A DNA stretch of 21,475 nucleotides from Butyrivibrio sp. (GCA_024688095.1 JAILEJ010000244.1:1-21475); one strand, 5' to 3'; counted from the stretch's first letter, positions 1 to 7,253 are shown. Translations and numbers: made by a program. The notes: generated by a model from the letters alone, not told the origin.

Positions 1-276
1 GAGTGGGGATATAAGGGATTTGTAATGACTGACTGGTTTACATCACAGCATGTTCCTTTCCTTACAGGAGATGCACCTGTGAAGTATCCGATTTCATCTT
101 CTCCAGGATGTGTATATGCTGGAAACGATGTGCAGATGCCTGGCTGTGAGCAGAATGTAAAGGATATTGAAAACAGCATAAATGAGGGCGCAGAAAGTCT
201 TGGATTTACCTGTACGCTGGCACAGCTCCAGCACTCCTGTGCAGCCGTAATCCGCACCGCTCTCAAATGTATCTAA
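1..276 (+). CDS. Glycoside hydrolase family 3 beta-glucosidase, C-terminal end (5' truncated by window)
   Basis: The reading frame is open from base 1 to a TAA at 274-276, so the upstream part lies outside the window; the ATG at 25 is internal. The frame begins E-W-G-Y-K-G-F-V-M-T-D-W, the end of a GH3 (beta/alpha)8 barrel. Asp at 31-33, in M-T-D-W, matches the family's catalytic nucleophile. A-G-N-D-V-Q-M-P-G follows, another typical GH3 segment, then a helix ending R-T-A-L-K. The protein stops there, with no GH3 C-terminal domain after the barrel. In the best known bacterial order that domain follows, but some rumen enzymes (Ruminococcus albus, Butyrivibrio fibrisolvens) have the two domains swapped, which would fit. 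The likely role is hydrolysis of beta-linked glucosides from plant polysaccharides. Family assignment is firm; substrate and domain order are inference. Confidence 0.85.
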   Translation, partial: EWGYKGFVMTDWFTSQHVPFLTGDAPVKYPISSSPGCVYAGNDVQMPGCEQNVKDIENSINEGAESLGFTCTLAQLQHSCAAVIRTALKCI

Positions 277-289
277 CCATATTTGCTGG

Positions 290-588
290 CTAACTTTTTG
301 TGGTACATACATAGAATATAAAATGTATACTTCATTCAGAACACGCTTTCGCTCCTATTAGGATGTAGGCGAACTAAATTCAAGGCAGTTGCTGTTGCAA
401 CTGCCTTTCATTAAGTACGCGCATCCTAAAAGGGTTCTTCATTGAAGTATACATTTTATATTCCTATTTACAGTATAAAAAGTTGATCTTTAATATGGTT
501 CAGGATATATGAAAACATATACTTACATTCAAAAAATTCTTCATTGAAGTATACATTTTTTATTGCTATCTATACAATCAAAAGTTAG
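290..588. repeat. Structured repeat element, copy 1 (nested inverted repeats)
   Basis: This 277-607 gap between convergent genes is nearly all one nested inverted repeat. The outer arm 311-334 pairs with 443-467, 24 pairs with one bulged base, and extends to a GAAC/GTTC pairing at 339-342 and 434-437. A middle stem pairs 354-365 with 422-433 with one mismatch. The apical hairpin is a perfect 11-bp stem, 382-392 with 397-407, loop TGTT. The unpaired segments contain TTCAGAACACGCTTTCG (335-351) and AACTAAATTCAA (372-383), both shared with the element at 6937-7253. A second right arm at 545-569 can also pair with 311-334, and 580-588 pairs with 290-298. No long T-run follows, so a simple terminator does not explain it. 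It could be a structured RNA, a small non-autonomous mobile repeat, or a 3'-end stabiliser. The strand is undecided. Confidence 0.75.
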
Positions 589-607
589 TCTGGAATATGG
601 TTCGGGA
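435..607. repeat. Imperfect direct duplication of the element's right arm (about 102-bp period)
   Basis: The segment from 435 recurs from 537, offset by 102 bases. Both begin TTCTTCATTGAAGTATACAT and both end near ATATGGTTC-GGAT. The second copy stops immediately before the stop codon of the minus-strand gene at 608. The left arm 290-334 therefore has two alternative pairing partners. Confidence 0.65.
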
Positions 608-1207
608 TTACTGTGTTACGTCGGAGCCGTATTTTTCGTAGAGTTCAGCAAGTTTTGCGAGGTCTTCAGCTGATACTGTTTCGGAAATGCTTTCAAGTGC
701 TGAGTTTACATCACCTGAAGATGACATAACTGATTGAGCGGCCTCTGTAAGAGTAGTGCTGTCAGAGTATTTATCAATGATTGAGTTAAGTGTATCAGCA
801 TCTTCTGTTGTCATACTTTCTTCAAGTTCGTCGATGTCTACATCAGTTCCTGTTGTTTCGGAAATGACTTCTTCAACGATTTTCTTGGTAGCATAGTTTG
901 CAAGCTGATCACTTAGGGATTTCTTTTTGGTAGTTGAAGCTGTATCTGAAGAATCTGAGGTCTGTCCATCAGAACTGCCTGCATCAGCTGAATCTGTAGC
1001 TTTGTTTATGACGTCTTCTGCAACTGAGCCTGCATAAGAAGCAGCAGTACCAGCGGCAGAATTAAGTGTTGCTGATACATTTGAAACGGCTTCTTCAATT
1101 TCAGCCTGATCTGTTCGTCCTGTTACGGTTCCATATATTGCAATTCCTATAGCTATTACTATAAATAATGCTAATACCTTAAAAAATGTTTTTATTACTT
1201 TTATCAT
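608..1207 (-). CDS. Hypothetical acidic single-pass membrane protein
   Basis: About 199 residues. I chose the ATG at 1207 because GGAGGAG lies at 1225-1219, 11 bases upstream; the in-frame TTG at 1243 would lie before that ribosome site. The N-terminus is basic (M-I-K-V-I-K) followed by a hydrophobic stretch of about 20 residues (V-L-A-L-F-I-V-I-A-I-G-I-A-I-Y-G), reading as an uncleaved signal anchor. The remainder is rich in Asp, Glu, Ser, Thr and Ala, with a disordered Ser/Asp linker around residues 75-95 and then predicted helices. A short basic K-K-K follows the linker. I see no catalytic motif and no recognised family. The topology suggests an extracytoplasmic acidic helical domain tethered to the membrane. 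The gene stands alone, convergent with the GH3 gene. Confidence 0.8.
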   Translation of the reverse strand: MIKVIKTFFKVLALFIVIAIGIAIYGTVTGRTDQAEIEEAVSNVSATLNSAAGTAASYAGSVAEDVINKATDSADAGSSDGQTSDSSDTASTTKKKSLSDQLANYATKKIVEEVISETTGTDVDIDELEESMTTEDADTLNSIIDKYSDSTTLTEAAQSVMSSSGDVNSALESISETVSAEDLAKLAELYEKYGSDVTQ

Positions 1208-1268
1208 AATATTATTATCTCCTCCGAAAAATAGCTTATCCAAAATTTAATTCTTTTAACTGTATATT

Positions 1269-1296
1269 ATCATATCTATTAAAAAATAATATGCAA
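1269..1296 (-). promoter_or_regulatory. Candidate sigma-A promoter for the 608-1207 gene
   Basis: On the minus strand TTGCAT (1296-1291) and TATGAT (1274-1269) are separated by 16 bases, about 60 bases upstream of the start codon. Hexamer matches are good, but the region is very AT-rich. Confidence 0.4.
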
Positions 1297-1407
1297 ATAT
1301 TTCTCATGATTTGTAAAAGAATACTTTTTATTTGTGAAAATAATGTGAAAAAGGTGGACGAAGTTATAAATAAATTATAAAAAGGTATGTTATTTACGTA
1401 AAAACGC

Positions 1408-1435
1408 TTGAATTTTTTTAGAATAGGAATAAAAT
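1408..1435 (+). promoter_or_regulatory. Candidate promoter for a short transcript upstream of fic
   Basis: TTGAAT (1408-1413), 16-base spacer, TAAAAT (1430-1435). Transcription would begin near 1442 and run into the terminator ending at 1525, giving an RNA of roughly 80-85 bases. Confidence 0.4.
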
Positions 1436-1439
1436 AAAA

Positions 1440-1529
1440 TCAATCTAATAAAGCAGAAAACTTATTTGATTATGTGCACCAGGCTTCCTGCAGTGACCTA
1501 TACGGCGCTGTAGGGAGTTTTTTTTCTGC
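1440..1529 (+). ncRNA. Putative small RNA or attenuated leader ending in an intrinsic terminator
   Basis: The stretch lies in the 1208-1678 gap. It has a plausible promoter at 1408-1435, no ORF, and a strong 3' hairpin. GCAGAAAA at 1453 can also pair with the T-run plus CTGC at 1518-1529, giving an alternative fold that would disrupt the terminator. It matches no RNA family I know: it lacks the conserved SRP core and is too short for 6S RNA. It may be an independent small RNA or an attenuated leader of fic. The rest of the gap is plain AT-rich sequence. Confidence 0.35.
1484..1525 (+). terminator. Rho-independent terminator
   Basis: CTTCCTGCAG (1484-1493) pairs with CTGTAGGGAG (1508-1517) over 10 positions including two G-U pairs. 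The loop is 14 bases and eight T residues follow directly (1518-1525). Confidence 0.7.
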
Positions 1530-1640
1530 AAATCATAAATTCTACTAACTAAAATAATAAGTGTTTAAACGTTTATTTTTATTTAATGCTATGAGATTAT
1601 AAAAAATATTATTTCGCTAGTAATGAACGCAAATAAACGA

Positions 1641-1646
1641 TATAAT
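1641..1646 (+). promoter_or_regulatory. Perfect -10 hexamer (TATAAT) before fic
   Basis: A consensus TATAAT sits 33 bases before the fic start codon. No good -35 hexamer is seen at the right distance, so this may be a weak or activator-dependent promoter. Confidence 0.35.
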
Positions 1647-1678
1647 GAATATACCAATTATTTATGAGGAGGTACATA

Positions 1679-2461
1679 ATGGCAAATATCACATATCAGG
1701 AGATAGTTGATAAATGGAGAAACAGTAAGAAGGATACTGCGAAGGAAGTTCAAGGCGCACTCAATGAATTCAGAATTTTGTTTGCATATAATTCAAACCA
1801 GATTGATGGTGCAGGTGTTTCTCTTGCACATACCAGAGATATTTTTGAGGAAGGCCGCGTAGTAAACTATACAGGTGATTTAAAACCTCTTATTGAGACT
1901 CAGAATGAAAAGATCTGTTTTGAATATATTACTGAGAAAATGCATGAGAAACAGGAAATGAGTCCTGCTTTTGTTAAAGATGTTCAAAAGCTTCTTTGTA
2001 GAAGTGTATACGATGATGACAGATGGGATAAGGGTGAGAGACCTGGAGAATATAAGAAGAATTTTTATGGTGTTGGACTTGAGGCAGGACTTCCACCACA
2101 GGATGTTGCAGAAGAAGTTGAAAATCTTTGCGATGAACTGAATGCATTTTTCAATGGAACAGAGACTGATGTAGATAGTATTTTATCTAATGCAGCATAT
2201 TTCCATTGCAATTTTGAAAATATTCATCCTTTTGCAGATGGTAATGGAAGAGCCGGAAGAATTCTTATGAATTACATTCTTCTTACAAATAATGTTCCTC
2301 CGATTATTTTCTTTACAGAAGATAAGGAGAAATATTTCAATGAGCTTACAGTTTTTGATAAATCTGAGAAGCTCGATGGCTTTGTGGAATTTATGAAGGA
2401 ACAAACAATAAAGACCTGGAGTAGAGAAAGCAGAGGTCGTGAATTTATTGCAATGTCATAA
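1679..2461 (+). CDS. Fic domain protein (probable AMP-transferase)
   Basis: 260 residues. The start at 1679 has a GAGGAGG site 6 bases upstream; the ATG at 1664 lies at the edge of that site and is rejected. Fic enzymes transfer AMP or related groups from nucleotides to hydroxyl side chains of target proteins. The canonical active-site loop H-P-F-A-D-G-N-G-R is complete at residues 183-191, with catalytic His183. The preceding helix and the E-R-P-G-E-Y segment (120-125) fit the Fic/DOC core. The N-terminal helix carries S-N-Q-I-D-G at 39-44, where class II Fic proteins have the inhibitory motif (S/T)xxxE(G/N); the glutamate is aspartate here. No antitoxin gene adjoins it, so self-inhibition is more likely than a toxin-antitoxin arrangement. 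The target is unknown. Confidence 0.9.
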   Translation: MANITYQEIVDKWRNSKKDTAKEVQGALNEFRILFAYNSNQIDGAGVSLAHTRDIFEEGRVVNYTGDLKPLIETQNEKICFEYITEKMHEKQEMSPAFVKDVQKLLCRSVYDDDRWDKGERPGEYKKNFYGVGLEAGLPPQDVAEEVENLCDELNAFFNGTETDVDSILSNAAYFHCNFENIHPFADGNGRAGRILMNYILLTNNVPPIIFFTEDKEKYFNELTVFDKSEKLDGFVEFMKEQTIKTWSRESRGREFIAMS

Positions 2462-2462
2462 G

Positions 2463-2490
2463 TTATTGATTTTTCGATGAAAATCGATAA
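2463..2490 (+). terminator. Hairpin just after fic (weak terminator)
   Basis: TTATTGATTTT (2463-2473) pairs with AAAATCGATAA (2480-2490) with one G-U pair and a 6-base loop. The downstream T-rich stretch is interrupted, so termination may be partial. Confidence 0.4.
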
Positions 2491-2571
2491 TCTATAAGTT
2501 TTTATATTTCTTTTCAGATGAAAAATATGAATCTATAGATATAGTCATTTATAGTATGGTATAGTTATTGG

Positions 2572-2603
2572 GAAAGAGTCGTGATCGGCTCTTTCTCATT
2601 TTT
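2572..2603 (+). terminator. Hairpin with short T-run between fic and the M3 peptidase gene
   Basis: GAAAGAGTC (2572-2580) pairs with GGCTCTTTC (2587-2595), 9 pairs with one T-G, loop GTGATC, followed by TCATTTTT. It ends about 50 bases before the peptidase start codon, so it could act as a leader attenuator rather than the fic terminator. Confidence 0.5.
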
Positions 2604-2651
2604 AAATTAATAGCTTTTTTGCTGAAAAAATTAAACTACAAAGGGGAAAAT

Positions 2652-4325
2652 ATGAAATTTCAGGAGATGCCATATAAGAGAATTGATATTGATTCTCTAA
2701 AAAAAGATTTTGAAGAACTGGAGAAAAGACTTGATGCTGCAACATCAGGGGAAGAGCAGTTTGAGATTCATAAAAAGTATTATGAGCTTGTTGGACATGC
2801 AACTACACAGATGACAATTGCTGAAATTCGTCACGATGTGGATATGACTGATGAGTTTTATAGTGCAGAGCAGGACTACTATGATGAAAAGAGACCTGTA
2901 TTTCAGAATATGATGGTTTCGTATCAAAGCAAGCTTTTTAACTCCAAGTTCAGACCTTATCTTGAGGAAAAGATTGGTAAAGTTGCTTTCAAGAATATTG
3001 AACTACAGATGAAGTCAGTTGACGAAAAGATAGTTCCTCTTATGCAAGAAGAAAATCAGCTGAACACAAGATATAATAAGCTTCTTGCAACTGCAAAGAT
3101 TGACTGGAATGGGGAAGTGTTAAATCTTTCTCTGATGAATCCATACCTTACAAATTCTGATAGAAATGTGAGAGTCGAGGCATGGAAAAAATATTCACAG
3201 TTTTTTGCAGATAATCAGGAAGAGCTAGATGATATTTATGATAAACTGGTTAAAAACAGAACAGCTCAGGCTCAAAAGCTTGGTTATGAAAACTATCTTA
3301 CTCTAGGTTATTACAGGATGATGAGAAACTGTTATGGAAGAGAAGATGTTAAAACTTTCAGAGATCAGGTTAAAAGAGATTTTGTTCCTTTTGCTGAAAT
3401 GCTTCATGACAGACGTAGAAAAAGGCTTGGACTGTCAAAACTTCATTTTGAGGATGAAGGTGTATATTTTGTTAACGGAAACCCCGCACCTGTTGGAACG
3501 CCTGAAGAAATCCTTGAAGCTGGAAGAAAGATGTACAATGAGCTTTCACCTGAAACAGCAGAGTTTATGAATTTCATGTGTGATAATAATCTGTTCGATG
3601 TAATTGGGCGTAAGACCAAGAAAACAGGTGGATACATGACTTTTTTGCAGGACTATAAAGCACCATTTATTTTTGCAAACTTTAATGGTACAAGTGGTGA
3701 TGCTGATGTTATTACTCATGAATGTGGTCATGCTTTCCAGGGATTTGTTGCAGCCAAAGATCCGATTCTTGAGCATGCTGATATTACAATGGAAACAGCA
3801 GAAACACATTCTATGTCAATGGAATTTTTTACTGAGCCATGGATGAAACTGTTTTTTGGAGACAGATATCAGGATTATATTGATATGCATCTTGAGGCCA
3901 GTGCAGCATTTATTCCTTATGGAACTATGGTAGATGAATTCCAGGATATTGCATATGCAAATCCTGGCCTTTCACCAAAGGATAGAAATCAGGCATGGAG
4001 AGATCTTGAACGTCAGTATAAGCCACATCTTGATTATTCAGGAAATGAGTATCTTGATAATGGAGGATTCTGGCAGAAGCAGCATCATATTTACGATTGT
4101 CCGCTTTATTACATTGATTATTGCATTGCCCAGGCTGATGCCTTCCAGTATAAGGTATGGATGGATAAGGATTACAAGGCAGCATGGAACAGTTATCTTA
4201 AGCTTTGTGAGCTTTCTGCAAAGGATTTCTTTACAGGACTTGTTCCACAGGTTGGTCTTAATAATCCGTTTGAAGATGGCTGTCTTAGAGATGTTGTAAA
4301 AAATCTTGAAGCTAAGATTAGATAA
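2652..4325 (+). CDS. M3 family oligoendopeptidase (PepF-like)
   Basis: 557 residues from the ATG at 2652, preceded by AAAGGGG. The frame continues upstream to a TTG at 2568, but that would start inside a hairpin and without a ribosome site. The zinc-metallopeptidase motif H-E-C-G-H is at residues 356-360, with the third zinc ligand probably Glu384 in the E-T-H-S-M-S-M-E segment, aligning with the second glutamate motif of thimet-type enzymes. The N-terminal 200 or so residues are the helical region that restricts access to the M3 active-site cleft. No signal peptide is present, so it should act in the cytoplasm on short peptides. Length is near that of oligoendopeptidase F-type proteins. It is flanked by hairpins on both sides and is probably monocistronic. 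Confidence 0.92.
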   Translation: MKFQEMPYKRIDIDSLKKDFEELEKRLDAATSGEEQFEIHKKYYELVGHATTQMTIAEIRHDVDMTDEFYSAEQDYYDEKRPVFQNMMVSYQSKLFNSKFRPYLEEKIGKVAFKNIELQMKSVDEKIVPLMQEENQLNTRYNKLLATAKIDWNGEVLNLSLMNPYLTNSDRNVRVEAWKKYSQFFADNQEELDDIYDKLVKNRTAQAQKLGYENYLTLGYYRMMRNCYGREDVKTFRDQVKRDFVPFAEMLHDRRRKRLGLSKLHFEDEGVYFVNGNPAPVGTPEEILEAGRKMYNELSPETAEFMNFMCDNNLFDVIGRKTKKTGGYMTFLQDYKAPFIFANFNGTSGDADVITHECGHAFQGFVAAKDPILEHADITMETAETHSMSMEFFTEPWMKLFFGDRYQDYIDMHLEASAAFIPYGTMVDEFQDIAYANPGLSPKDRNQAWRDLERQYKPHLDYSGNEYLDNGGFWQKQHHIYDCPLYYIDYCIAQADAFQYKVWMDKDYKAAWNSYLKLCELSAKDFFTGLVPQVGLNNPFEDGCLRDVVKNLEAKIR

Positions 4326-4337
4326 TAAAAAATATAA

Positions 4338-4400
4338 AGGCATATATCAAATATTTTTAGCAGCTAAGTACCTAATAATGTTTGATATATGCCTGTTTTT
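4338..4400 (+). terminator. Terminator of the M3 peptidase gene
   Basis: AGGCATATATCAAA (4338-4351) and TTTGATATATGCCT (4381-4394) form a perfect 14-bp stem followed by GTTTTTA. The 29-base loop is long for an intrinsic terminator. Its right arm overlaps the leuS promoter. Confidence 0.65.
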
Positions 4401-4410
4401 ATTGTAAAAT
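4382..4410 (+). promoter_or_regulatory. Candidate leuS promoter
   Basis: TTGATA (4382-4387), a 17-base spacer and TAAAAT (4405-4410). The -35 hexamer lies inside the upstream terminator's right arm. The leader to the leuS start is only about 50 bases, too short for a T-box riboswitch. Confidence 0.55.
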
Positions 4411-4468
4411 AATGAAGTTTGATATGTAAGTATCAATATTTATTGAAGATAGAAAGAAGGAAAGTTAT

Positions 4469-6892
4469 ATGGCAGGAATACCTTATAATCCAAAAGAAAT
4501 AGAGCCTAAGTGGCAGAAATACTGGGAAGATAACCATACCTTCAAGACTGATGTATGGGATTTTTCTAAACCTAAGTATTACGTACTTGATATGTTCCCT
4601 TATCCATCAGGAGTAGGACTTCATGCCGGTCATCCAGAAGGATATACAGCTACAGATATTATGTCACGTATGAAGAGAATGCAGGGATACAATGTTCTTC
4701 ATCCAATGGGATACGATTCATTTGGACTACCTGCTGAGCAGTATGCTGTTTCTACAGGAAATCATCCGGATGGATTTACTCAGGAGAACATTAAAACATT
4801 TACAAAGCAGCTTAAAGAGCTTGGTTTTGATTATGACTGGGATAAAGAGGTACTGACATCAGATCCTTCATTTTATAAATGGACACAGTGGATTTTTAAA
4901 AAGCTTTATGAAGATGGTTATGCAAAATATGTAGATATGCCTGTTAACTGGTGCGAAGAACTCGGTACAGTTCTTTCTAATGACGAGGTAATAGATGGTA
5001 AGTCTGAAAGAGGTGGATACCCTGTAATTCGTAAGAACATGAAGCAGTGGGTTATCGATCAGCAGGCATTTGCAGAGGACCTTCTTGCAGGTCTTGATGA
5101 AATCGACTGGCCACAGTCAACCAAAGAGATTCAGAAGAACTGGATTGGTCGTTCTGAAGGTGTTGAGGTTGATTTCAAGATTGTTGATGGAGGAGAGTTC
5201 TCTATCTATACAACATGTATTGAAACAATTTATGGTATTACATTCATGGTACTTGCTCCAGACGGAGAAACTGTCAAAGAGCTTATGCCAAGAATTCAGA
5301 ATAAAGAAGAGGTTCAGGATTATATAAATGAAACTCTTAAGAAAACTGAAATGGACAGAACTGAGCTTAATAAGACAAAGTCAGGTTGTGAGCTTAAGGG
5401 AATTAAGGCTATAAACCCGGTAAATGGTAAGGAAGTGCCTGTATTTATAGGTGATTTTGTACTTGGAGGATACGGTACTGGTGCAGTTATGGCTGTTCCA
5501 AGTCACGATCAGAGAGACTTTGAGTATTCTGAGGTTCACAATATTCCAAGAATTCAGGTTATTGGCGGCGGAGACTGTTCAGAGCATGCTTTTGAAAAAG
5601 GTGATTACCTTGGAAAAGGCTGCAAGCTTATGAATTCAGAAGAGTTTGATGGTCTTACTGTAGAAGAAGCTAAAGAGGCTATTACAGATAAGCTTGTAAA
5701 AATGGGTGTTGCACGTAAAACTGTAAATTACAGATTCCGTGAATGGATTTTTGCAAGACAGAGATATTGGGGAGAGCCAATGCCAATCGTTTATCTTGAA
5801 GATGGTTCAATCCATGTTCTTGATGATGATGAACTTCCACTTGAGCTTCCTGTTCTTGAGGACTATAAGGGCAAGAATGGAAAGGCACCACTTGATAATG
5901 CTACAGAATGGAAGGTTTATGATCACAATGGTGTTAAGGGTGTAAGAGAGACATCTACAATGCCTGGTAGTGCAGGATCTTCATGGTATTACTTTAGGTA
6001 TATCGATCCAAAAAATAATGATGAGTTTGCAAATCAGGAGCTCTTAAAGCATTGGATGCCTGTAGATCTTTATGTTGGTGGTCCTGAGCATGCTGTTGGC
6101 CATCTTATGTATTCAAGAATCTGGAATAAATACCTTTATAAGAAGGGACTTTCACCAGTAAGCGAGCCATTTAAGAAGCTTGTACATCAGGGTATGATTC
6201 TTGGTTCAAATGGAATTAAGATGGGTAAGAGATTCCCTGAATTTGTAGTTAATCCAAGTGATATTGTTAATGAGTATGGTGCAGATACACTTCGTCTCTA
6301 TGAGATGTTCATGGGTGCGCTTGAAGCATCAAAGCCATGGAGCCAGCAGGGTGTAGAAGGTGCCAGAAAATTCATAGGACGTGTATGGAATTACTTTAGC
6401 AATCCTGAAAATATAATTGATACAGAGGATGACAAGTTTAAGAGACTTTATCATCAGTCTGTAAAGAAGATCACACATGATTTTGAGACTCTTGGTTTTA
6501 ATACAGCTATTGCTCAGATGATGATCTTTATGAACAATGTGTCTAAGGATAAGTGCCCAAGAGAATATGCAGAAGGATTTGTAAAGATGTTCTCATGCGT
6601 ATGTCCTCATGCAGGTGAGGAGCTTTGGTCATTGATGGGTCATGATGAATCTATTGCATATGCAAAGTGGCCTGAGTTTGATGAAGAAGCTTGTAAGGAA
6701 GATGTAATTGAGATTGGTGTTCAGGTAAGCGGTAAGATGAGAGGAACAGTTGAACTTGCTGCTGAAGAAGAGCAGGATAGTGCTGTTGAGAAGGCAAAGC
6801 AGATTCCATCTGTTGCCAGAGCACTTGAAGGCAAGAACATTGTCAAGATTATCTACGTAAAAGGCAAAATTCTCAACATCATTGCAAAATAA
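4469..6892 (+). CDS. leuS: Leucyl-tRNA synthetase
   Basis: 807 residues, a normal length for bacterial LeuRS; it charges tRNA-Leu with leucine in the cytoplasm. The HIGH-type motif is H-A-G-H at residues 52-55, inside the family segment P-Y-P-S-G-V-G-L-H-A-G-H-P-E-G-Y. The CP1 editing domain covers roughly 220-420 and keeps the G-A-V-M-A-V-P-S-H-D-Q-R-D-F segment, including the editing aspartate. The usual threonine-rich editing peptide, normally T-T-R-P-D-T, reads T-T-C-I-E-T at 248-253. The KMSKS loop is K-M-G-K-R at 584-588. These departures may be lineage-specific, as the rest of the enzyme is intact. The C-terminal anticodon-binding and tail domains are present up to G-K-I-L-N-I-I-A-K. 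The start is supported by AGAAGGAAAG upstream. Confidence 0.97.
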   Translation: MAGIPYNPKEIEPKWQKYWEDNHTFKTDVWDFSKPKYYVLDMFPYPSGVGLHAGHPEGYTATDIMSRMKRMQGYNVLHPMGYDSFGLPAEQYAVSTGNHPDGFTQENIKTFTKQLKELGFDYDWDKEVLTSDPSFYKWTQWIFKKLYEDGYAKYVDMPVNWCEELGTVLSNDEVIDGKSERGGYPVIRKNMKQWVIDQQAFAEDLLAGLDEIDWPQSTKEIQKNWIGRSEGVEVDFKIVDGGEFSIYTTCIETIYGITFMVLAPDGETVKELMPRIQNKEEVQDYINETLKKTEMDRTELNKTKSGCELKGIKAINPVNGKEVPVFIGDFVLGGYGTGAVMAVPSHDQRDFEYSEVHNIPRIQVIGGGDCSEHAFEKGDYLGKGCKLMNSEEFDGLTVEEAKEAITDKLVKMGVARKTVNYRFREWIFARQRYWGEPMPIVYLEDGSIHVLDDDELPLELPVLEDYKGKNGKAPLDNATEWKVYDHNGVKGVRETSTMPGSAGSSWYYFRYIDPKNNDEFANQELLKHWMPVDLYVGGPEHAVGHLMYSRIWNKYLYKKGLSPVSEPFKKLVHQGMILGSNGIKMGKRFPEFVVNPSDIVNEYGADTLRLYEMFMGALEASKPWSQQGVEGARKFIGRVWNYFSNPENIIDTEDDKFKRLYHQSVKKITHDFETLGFNTAIAQMMIFMNNVSKDKCPREYAEGFVKMFSCVCPHAGEELWSLMGHDESIAYAKWPEFDEEACKEDVIEIGVQVSGKMRGTVELAAEEEQDSAVEKAKQIPSVARALEGKNIVKIIYVKGKILNIIAK

Positions 6893-6936
6893 TATTTTAA
6901 TTGTCTGACGGACGTTGAACTTTTCTACGTTTTTGA

Positions 6937-7253
6937 GCGACTATATAAAAGCCTATTTCGTTCAGAATACGCTCTCGATTCTAGCTTTGTAGCTGACGCT
7001 TCAAAGTCAGAATTCGCAGGCACAATATAGTTTTTTATGAAAAGTGCCTGCTCACTCTTGGATCATATTCTTACGCAGGCTACAATAAATGCATTTTGCT
7101 ATATAATAGAATTGAAAAATAATAGTTCAGCGTAAGCAAACTAAATTCAAAAAGGATAGCTAACAGATAAAACATATCTGTTAGCTATCCTTTTTGAATT
7201 TAGTAAGCGCGCCTTATAAGAGTTCTTCTCTGAAATAGGCTTATAATAGTCGC
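6937..7253. repeat. Structured repeat element, copy 2 (larger, multi-hairpin)
   Basis: It occupies most of the gap after leuS. The outer arms 6937-6959 and 7232-7253 are complementary apart from a small central difference. Just inside lies TTCAGAATACGCTCTCG (6961-6977), 15 of 17 identical to copy 1, and AACTAAATTCAA (7139-7150) identical to copy 1. The apical hairpin is a perfect 29-bp inverted repeat, 7140-7168 with 7176-7204, loop AAAACAT. The right flank AGCGCGC plus GTTCTTC also matches copy 1. Between 6978 and 7130 are further small stems absent from copy 1: ATTCT..CTTTG with CAAAG..AGAAT near 6979-7012, GCAGGCAC with GTGCCTGC near 7016-7051, and a CTTACGC/GCGTAAG pair near 7071-7136. 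This complexity suggests a folded RNA or a modular mobile repeat. Confidence 0.75.

Noticed and set aside
94..312. Minus-strand frame opposite the GH3 gene
   Set aside because: It is antisense to a clear GH3 catalytic segment and extends into the repeat arm; no ribosome site.
277..607. Insertion sequence remnant
   Set aside because: No transposase frame remains and no target-site duplication flanks the arms. A non-autonomous mobile repeat cannot be excluded, but the pairing pattern is better described as a structured element.
1464..1525. SRP (4.5S) RNA, suggested by a CACCAGG word
   Set aside because: The universally conserved GGAAG/AGCAG internal-loop region is missing and the 3' part is an ordinary terminator.
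4402..4468. T-box riboswitch before leuS
   Set aside because: The leader is about 50 bases with no T-box sequence or specifier stem.
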